64,000 nt of DNA from Odobenus rosmarus divergens. Its lineage: Eukaryota > Chordata > Mammalia > Carnivora > Odobenidae. The translations under genes and the position numbers were made by a program. The first letter of the stretch is position 1; every line of letters starts with the position of its first letter. The stretch is taken from NCBI RefSeq assembly GCF_000321225.1, contig NW_004450481.1:5394-69393 (forward strand), given 5' to 3'. The notes under the pieces were generated by a model. It saw nothing but the letters and a program-made list of their open reading frames with translations, was not told where the DNA came from and searched no databases. Shown piece after piece: positions 58,143 to 64,000 of this stretch.

Positions 58143-59500
58143 GGAACACTGCCTTACTCTGAGCCTCGCTCAGCTGAGCTGACTGTGCCTGTCCTGAGTG
58201 AGTCCCTCACTCAGCCGGGGCCCTCCCCCTCCAACACTCCCTGCCATGCCGCGGCCACTGGGCCCATGGCCACCAGACACAATTGAGAAATTGTTTATTT
58301 TAGTAACTGTCTGATCTTTTTCAACTTTGGAGATGGAATAAGTTAAGAATTTGCTATTTTTCCCTTGATGTCTGCTGAAGGGGCCTTCTCGTCGTGTAAC
58401 CAGAGAGAAAGATGGAGAGTTGAGGTGTGGCCATCAACATCAGCCGATATGGTGGGCCTCCATCTCCAGGCCTTTAATCCTCATCTCATTGCAATACAAG
58501 TAAAGCCCCACCGGAAAGCCCGTTCACATCCCCACCACAGAAGCCAGGCCCCCAGAGGCCAGTGAGGGTTCCGGGAGTTCCAGGCTCCACACCCTGAGCG
58601 AGGCAACGCATGCCGGGCCCACGGAGCATCCACCTAGCACATCTGACGCCTACTTTCTCCTCTTCTGTTTTGGACAAGTGACAAAAAAAACCATTCTCCC
58701 CCCGCCCCCCCTCTCTTCCTAACTGTCAAACCAAACCAAAGGGAAGCACAAATTACGGAAATCCTGAGGAAAGAAGCTTGGGGTGGCCCTTCCTGTTCAC
58801 AGCCAGGTGCTGGTCTATAGTCTGGCGGGGCCTGGGGCATGGTCAGCAGGCCTCTTGGCATTCCCCACCCGAGCGCCGAGGGCCACAGGTGACCCTGAAC
58901 GCGCAACCACACATGGTCCACCTGTGCTTGGGGCATCTGCCTCTTGGCGCCCCAAGCAGCCCCCCGACGCCTCTTCCCTCCCGCTGTCTCCAAATTGGAC
59001 GTACTTTCTAGCTGAGATTTTTATTTTTCCAGATCTGTAGTGTCATGAAGTGATTCTGTCTTTGATTTCCAGCGGCAGACCCAGGTGACTGGGAGCTCGT
59101 GCACACCTCTGGCCAGACGGGCCCGAAGCGTGAGGCCTCGCTTGGCGCGGGCCGAGGCCCAAACAACAGACTGACCACGGAGCAGTCTGAGTTGGTTTTT
59201 AACTGCCCTCACCCGGTTCTGTTGTGGCAGCTCTACCCTCCTGTAGGGACTGCAACTGGGACCCGGTAACCAGGTCGGAGGGGCGTCAGCCGGGAGCCTT
59301 TCTTTCTCTCCGCCCCCCCCCGCCCCCCCCCAAGCTGCTGTCAGTCCAAGCCATTGGCATTGTAGTTTTTTCTTTTGTGAATTAAAACCGACATACCAGC
59401 AATAGTCTGCTCTCCCCTGAAATCTCTTAACATGCTCTGTTTACATCGATAAATGCACTTAAGGAAAACAAACAAATTAAAGCTCATTTTGAAGTTAACA
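58143..59500 (+). other. RAB8A: RAB8A 3' UTR
   Basis: About 1.35 kb with no repeat recognised apart from C-rich runs (58699-58712 and about 59310-59333). It ends near an ATTAAA (59476-59481) followed by T-rich and then GT-poor sequence, so the exact end is uncertain. Confidence 0.7.
59476..59481 (+). terminator. RAB8A: Probable poly(A) signal of RAB8A
   Basis: ATTAAA, the commonest variant hexamer, in aacaaattaaagctc. No canonical AATAAA was seen in the 3' UTR. Confidence 0.5.
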
Positions 59501-60497
59501 GTTTTTTTTACAGCTTATCTTATTTCTTGGTTTTAATTTCACCTGTAAAATTAGAGATTGGACTAGATTAAAGGTAATGGATTTTTATGTCCCCATGTCC
59601 CCTGTAGGGGCACTGGTATGGCCAGGTATTGGGTCCAGGGTCCTCAGGAGGCCTGGACCTCTGGAGCCGTTCCACTTTTGCACGCCTTGGCTCTCGTCTC
59701 CTCCTCAAGTGTGCCATGTTCATCCCTACCCCAGGTGTAGACAGGATCAAAGCAGAGGAGGTCGGTTACCCTGAGCTCTGAGGAGATGCAACCATGACCA
59801 AAAGACTGACTTGGAGGAAGCAGCTTCCCGACCCCCAGCTCTGCCCTCACCGCGCGCGCCCCCCGCCCCCCTGCCACCAGGAGAACGGAGAGGTGTACGC
59901 ACCCGCAGCACCACTGTGGGACATCACGTTCCCTGTTGAACCTGCCTGGTCAGCATCAGACCCCATCGTGCCCCCACCATTCTCTCATCTGGATCCTTGC
60001 CGGCACCCATCTTGCCAAGTCAAGTGCTGGGTTCTGAGCCCTTGTCCTCACCCCAGCACAGCCGCAGGCTGAGCCTCAGTCTCCTCGTCAGTAAAATAGG
60101 CACGAGCCAGCAAGATGGCGCCTCTCAGACTGGGACAGACCCTGGCAGGCACTGAGAGATGAGCTGCCGTCAGCATCCTGGTCGTCATCCTCATCAGCAT
60201 CACTATTTGTCTCGCGCCCCAGGAGGAAAACTCAGTCCTCTATTCACATCTTGTCTCTTTATGGGGCACAAGTCGTATAAATAGCTCTCAGCACTGAGCT
60301 GGAAGTATTTGCCCCAACAGGCCCCAATTTTGTCCCCATTGCTCCCAACCAGGTCAGGCTGGGGTCATTGAACTCCTCAGTCCCGCCTGAGACCCAGCCT
60401 TTTCCTCAGAGAGTCACTAGGACTTCGATGCCGTGGCACGCAGGGAAGTGGCTCTTCCCCTCTTGTCCCCTTGTATGGGGAAAGAGGACACCTTGAC

Positions 60498-60697
60498 TTT
60501 TTTTTTTTTTTTTTAAAGATTTATTTATTTATTTGACAGAGACAGCGAGAGCAGGAGCACAAGCAGCGGGAGTGGGAGAGGGAGAAGCAGGCCTCCCGCC
60601 GAGCGGGGAGCCCGATGCGGGGCTCGATCCCAGGACCCTGGGATCATGACCTGAGCCAAAGGCAGACGCTTAACGACTGAGCCACCCCGGCGCCCCC
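60498..60697 (-). mobile_element. Young CAN/SINEC SINE (arctoid form), minus strand
   Basis: A near-consensus full-length copy reversed: poly-T, aaagatttatttatttattt, gacagagacagcgagagcag, the gagcggggagcccgatgcgg block and tgagccaccccggcgccccc. It abuts the poly-T end of the L1 fragment at 60700, suggesting insertion into that A-rich tail. Confidence 0.95.
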
Positions 60698-60699
60698 CT

Positions 60700-61110
60700 T
60701 TTTTTTAAATATCTTTATTGAGATGTAACCTGCACACGGAACAATCCACCCACCAAAGTGCAATTAAGTGGTCTTCAGTGTATTCTCAGAGTTGCGCAGC
60801 TGTCCCCATGGTCCATTCTAGAACGTTTTCATCACCCCATCCCCACGAGCAGTCACTCCCCATGCCCCCCGCCCAGCACCCCCCGCAACCATTAGTCTTC
60901 TTTCTGGCTCTGCATTCGCCTGTCCTGGACATTTCATGTAAATGAAATCATACACCATGTGGCCTTTTGTATCGGGCCTCTTCCGCTCTGCAGGATTCTC
61001 TAGATCCATCACGTTGTAGCATGTGTCCTTTTTATGGCTGAATAATATTCCATCGTGTGCATGGTACCATGTTTTCTCAATCTGTTCGTCCAGTGGTAGA
61101 CATTTGGTTA
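60700..61110 (-). mobile_element. L1 3'-end fragment, minus strand
   Basis: Reads tttattgagatgtaacctgc, gttgcgcagctgtccccatg, ttctagaacgttttcatcac, catgtaaatgaaatcataca and tggctgaataatattccatc, the antisense of an L1 3' region. Confidence 0.82.
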
Positions 61111-62099
61111 TTTCCACCTTCTGGATGCCTGAGCTGTCTATTCCTCCAGCGTGCAAGGTGTCTTCCTACCCCAAGCCTTTGCCCTTGCTGTTCCCTCTTG
61201 TGCAAGCCTTTCCCGCATGGGGTCTTGTGCGGTAACCATGTCCCTGTGGACCACGGGCTCCAGCGGGCAGGGACAGTGCTAGTGTTGTCTGCCCTGTCCC
61301 CAGCATCTAGCATGGTGCCTGCAGTTGGGGCTCAGCCAATGTTTGTGGAGTGAATGGATTCATGAACAGAACAAAAGCCTTGTAGGACGACAGGATGGTT
61401 GAAAACACATAAAGCTCAGCATTGGCAGAGCCTGACTGCCCCGCCCCTGCCCGTCCGTAGGGCTGAGAAGGCACTGTGGTCCCTACCCCGAGAGCTACCC
61501 CACCTGGGGCCGTGAAAGTCCTCCTTGCCAGCTGAGGCCTCCAGTGAAAAGCCCAGAGCTGACACCAGAGCAGGAGGGGCCCCGGAGTCCCAGCCCCCCT
61601 GCATCCCCCTGCTGGTTCTTTTCCGGAAGTTCCTCTGGGGGCCACCCGTCCGCTCACAGTTTTGAGGACTGTGGTCACCGTGGGGTGGGGGATGATTCTG
61701 TTGTGACATTCTCAGGGGAGGACTTCAGTTTGTGTAAGACCACATCCCTCAAGCGGGTCAGGGTTATCAGGGTGGAGCCCTCTGTGGTGGGGCCTCAGGG
61801 GGCCGGGCCAGAAGTGGCCTGAGACACCCCTTGTTTCTGGAGACTGCACTGCATGCAAATGAGACCAGGCTTTCTAAGGCACCAGGGTCTCCTGGGCTGG
61901 TGTGAGCCCCTCCCCAACAGCGTTGCTCCTTATCATCGGGGCTGGTAGCTGACTCACTGGGCTGTGGAGGGCACGGGGGTGACGCAAGTGGCTCGAGGTG
62001 GCCCAGCCTATGCAGTATGGAGCCCGAGCTTCTGTCTCCCCAGCCAGGCACATAGGCATCAGATTAAGTCACAGTGAAGAGTCCTGATTTCACCCTTAA

Positions 62100-62270
62100 C
62101 TGAGCCCCATGCCGCATGCTTGAAGGTCGTTGCTCCTGTCATCATCACATGATTAAGGAGGGCTGTTACCATGCCCACTTCTCAGTTAAGGAAACCGAGG
62201 CCCAGAGAGGTTGAGCGAGTCACCCAAGGCTACCCAGTGGGGTGAGTAAGAAGCCAGATTCCACGTGTCT
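62100..62270 (-). mobile_element. MIR SINE, minus strand
   Basis: Contains acttctcagttaaggaaacc, gaggcccagagaggttgag and caaggctacccagtgggg, the reversed MIR order. Confidence 0.75.
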
Positions 62271-63890
62271 CCTGCTTGGGCCTTATGGACCCGCAGACTC
62301 CAGACCAGGCCACCCCCACGGCCCTTGAGCCTGCAATGGAGGCTATCTGGACTGGCTGGTCCAGGGTGATAGGCCCCGGAGGGGAGGCCCCCAGCTCGTC
62401 CACCAGAATCTGGGCTATTTCTGCCTGAAAGGGGAGAAGGAAGTGGTTTTGCCCCTGGGCTGGGGAGGGAGGTGCAGCCAGCACACATCCGGGGCTGCCT
62501 GGTCCGTTAGACACAAGTTCCTACGCTCACAGCCTATGGTGGGTATCGGGCTCCCCAGAATGTTCTAGTTTTTTTTTTAAATCTGAAGAGAAAAATGAAT
62601 ACAATAATAATGAATATATAATAGTCCAGCCCAGACTATAACAGTCTAGATGCCAACACAATCGTAAAATATCATTTTAAGTGTGATTTTTTTTTTTTTA
62701 GTGTGTTTTGTTTTGTTACAGAGGAAGTCACAAGTGGCCAGACCCTCCTTCCTGACAGGCTGTCTGCTTTGAAACATTAATCATTTCTTACCCTTCTTCA
62801 TTGCTTGCTAGTTTATAGATGCCAGGGGGGTGGGGCTTGCACCTCTTGGGGTCCCCTCTCTGTCCCCTAGGATCTGGCACACAGTAGGTGCTCAATAAGG
62901 CTTGTTGTGGGTGAAGCAAGGGTGTCCCTCCACCTGCAGCTCAGCGGCTTTGTTGGACCGTAGACAGAGGCTAACCAGAGGTTGTCCCGGTCCCGCCCCT
63001 GGGGCTCACCTGCTTAAGGAAACAGGAACAGCCTGGGGGCAGCAGCCCCACCCCCTCTGACTGACGTGCTGACCCTGAATCGAAACCAAGGCTCCTGCGG
63101 GCTCGGGCTCGGAGGACAGCAGGAGGGAGAGCCTCAGCTGCCCAGGGATCTCCCAGGTACGTGCCGGGTGGAAATCCCTCACCAGCCCCATACCCACTTC
63201 TGTGCCTGCCCCATGCTGGGTGAGGCCAGGGCCCCAAGAGCCTCAGCTCCATCCCAGATTTCTAGAAGAAGGAGCATGGGAGCCATTCTGGGCCAGAAGG
63301 TGGGGCAGGGTGGTAGAGACCAGAAAAGCAGGAGGAATTTTCAGTGGGAGCTGACCATTGAAAAATGGAGCTGGGGCTGGGAGAAGGGCGTTCCTGGCAG
63401 GGAAACAGCATGGGCCAAGGTGTGGAGGTTAAGAGAGCTTGGTCAGTTTGGGGTAGAGCAAGGATGTCCTTAGGGCTGGAGTGCGGGGCACAAGGAGATG
63501 GGGGAGGCCCCAATGTCAGGGTCAGGAAGCAGAAACTTAGTATGGATTCATTCATCCCCGGATAGTTATTCATCAGCAGACACCCCTGCACCCTCATCTG
63601 TGCCTGCCCAGCATCAGGTAGTGCTGGGGACCCAGAAAAATCCAAAAGGACCTAGCCCTGGGCCCGGTCTCTAGGAGCCCTTGATGTGGGGGCGACAGAG
63701 CTTTGTGCATCTGGGCCTACTGATAGTAAATGCCTGGGGGCACTCGCCCAGGCCCGTGAGCTTCCCACAGACATCTCCCCTTGCCAAACCAATGTGATAA
63801 CAGAACTGATCCCAGCAGTTCTTAGGGTTGCAAGCTGCCCATCAGCCATAACCATCTGGAAACTTCGAAGAAAAAAAATCTGTTACTTAC

Positions 63891-63970
63891 CAGCCCTGAC
63901 ATGTACACAGCCAGGGGGCACACAACCAGGTTGCTGAGGGAGACCAGCCAGCGCACATGGCCCCGGGGTC
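63891..63970 (-). other. Possible coding exon of an unidentified membrane protein
   Basis: On the minus strand an 80-base segment has a pyrimidine-rich acceptor (caaccccagtaaaagcag), a consensus donor (ctg|gtaagt), and an open frame containing GHVRWLVSLSNLVVCPLAVY then MSGL, which looks like the start of a membrane helix. I do not recognise the family and its neighbours cannot be seen. It may be a real exon of a minus-strand gene extending past the window edge, or chance. Confidence 0.25.
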
Positions 63971-64000
63971 CTGCTTTTACTGGGGTTGAGGGTGGGGGGC

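Larger units (their letters stand above)
59500..64000. other. Right-hand gene-poor interval
   Basis: Beyond RAB8A, human synteny would predict HSH2D next. I found no HSH2D SH2-domain exon here, so it probably lies beyond the window. The interval holds a SINE, an L1 fragment, an L2-like piece (about 61165-61340), a reversed MIR (62100-62270) and a MIR tail (62872-62901). Confidence 0.55.

Noticed and set aside
62971..63252. Minus-strand frame ending at a CAG|gtgagc donor near 63010
   Set aside because: The donor is good, but neither open frame looks protein-like and no acceptor at a sensible distance was convincing.
59500..64000. HSH2D exons, expected next by human gene order
   Set aside because: No plus-strand frame matches the SH2-domain protein; it probably begins beyond the window.

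Overview
This is mammalian nuclear DNA, almost certainly from a carnivore. The evidence is two multi-exon vertebrate genes with GT-AG introns, a single-exon olfactory receptor, and several tRNA-derived SINEs of the carnivore CAN/SINEC type. The youngest SINE (60498-60697) has the arctoid form (bear, seal, mustelid) rather than the dog SINEC_Cf form. L1, L2, MIR, MLT1 and MER5 relics make up most of the rest. The gene order (olfactory receptor, TPM4, RAB8A) matches human chromosome 19p13.1. All three intact genes are on the plus strand.

Layout. 1-2118: repeat-rich upstream DNA with one SINE. 2119-3066: an intact family-1-like olfactory receptor. 3067-11235: gene-free, with an MLT1 LTR, L1, MER5, MIR and SINE copies. 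11253-13005: a dead FUS retrocopy on the minus strand, dropped into an old L2 and flanked by a perfect target-site duplication. 13027-16200: gene-free, ending in a long purine-rich GA tract. 16220-37820: TPM4 (tropomyosin 4), with two promoters (exons 1a and 1b) and two possible last exons (9a and 9d). A 220-base N gap lies inside the CpG island of promoter 1b. 37830-39800: gene-free. 39850-41000: the CpG-island promoter of RAB8A. 40727-about 59500: RAB8A, eight coding exons and 3' UTR. 59500-64000: gene-free apart from repeats and one weakly supported minus-strand exon at the right edge.

TPM4 encodes coiled-coil proteins that run along actin filaments. The exons assemble without a frame break into the 284-residue (1a+2b) and 248-residue (1b) forms. 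RAB8A encodes a 207-residue Rab GTPase for exocytic and ciliary membrane traffic. The two genes are neighbours by synteny only; nothing indicates shared regulation.

The least expected items are an intact striated-muscle-type exon 9a in TPM4 with its own poly(A) signal, a 34-base tRNA-Gly 5'-half insertion flanked by 13-base direct repeats in RAB8A intron 4, and CArG (SRF) boxes at both TPM4 promoters. I found no sign of a wholly new biological system. Exon borders were read by eye from splice consensus and known protein sequence; repeat borders are approximate.
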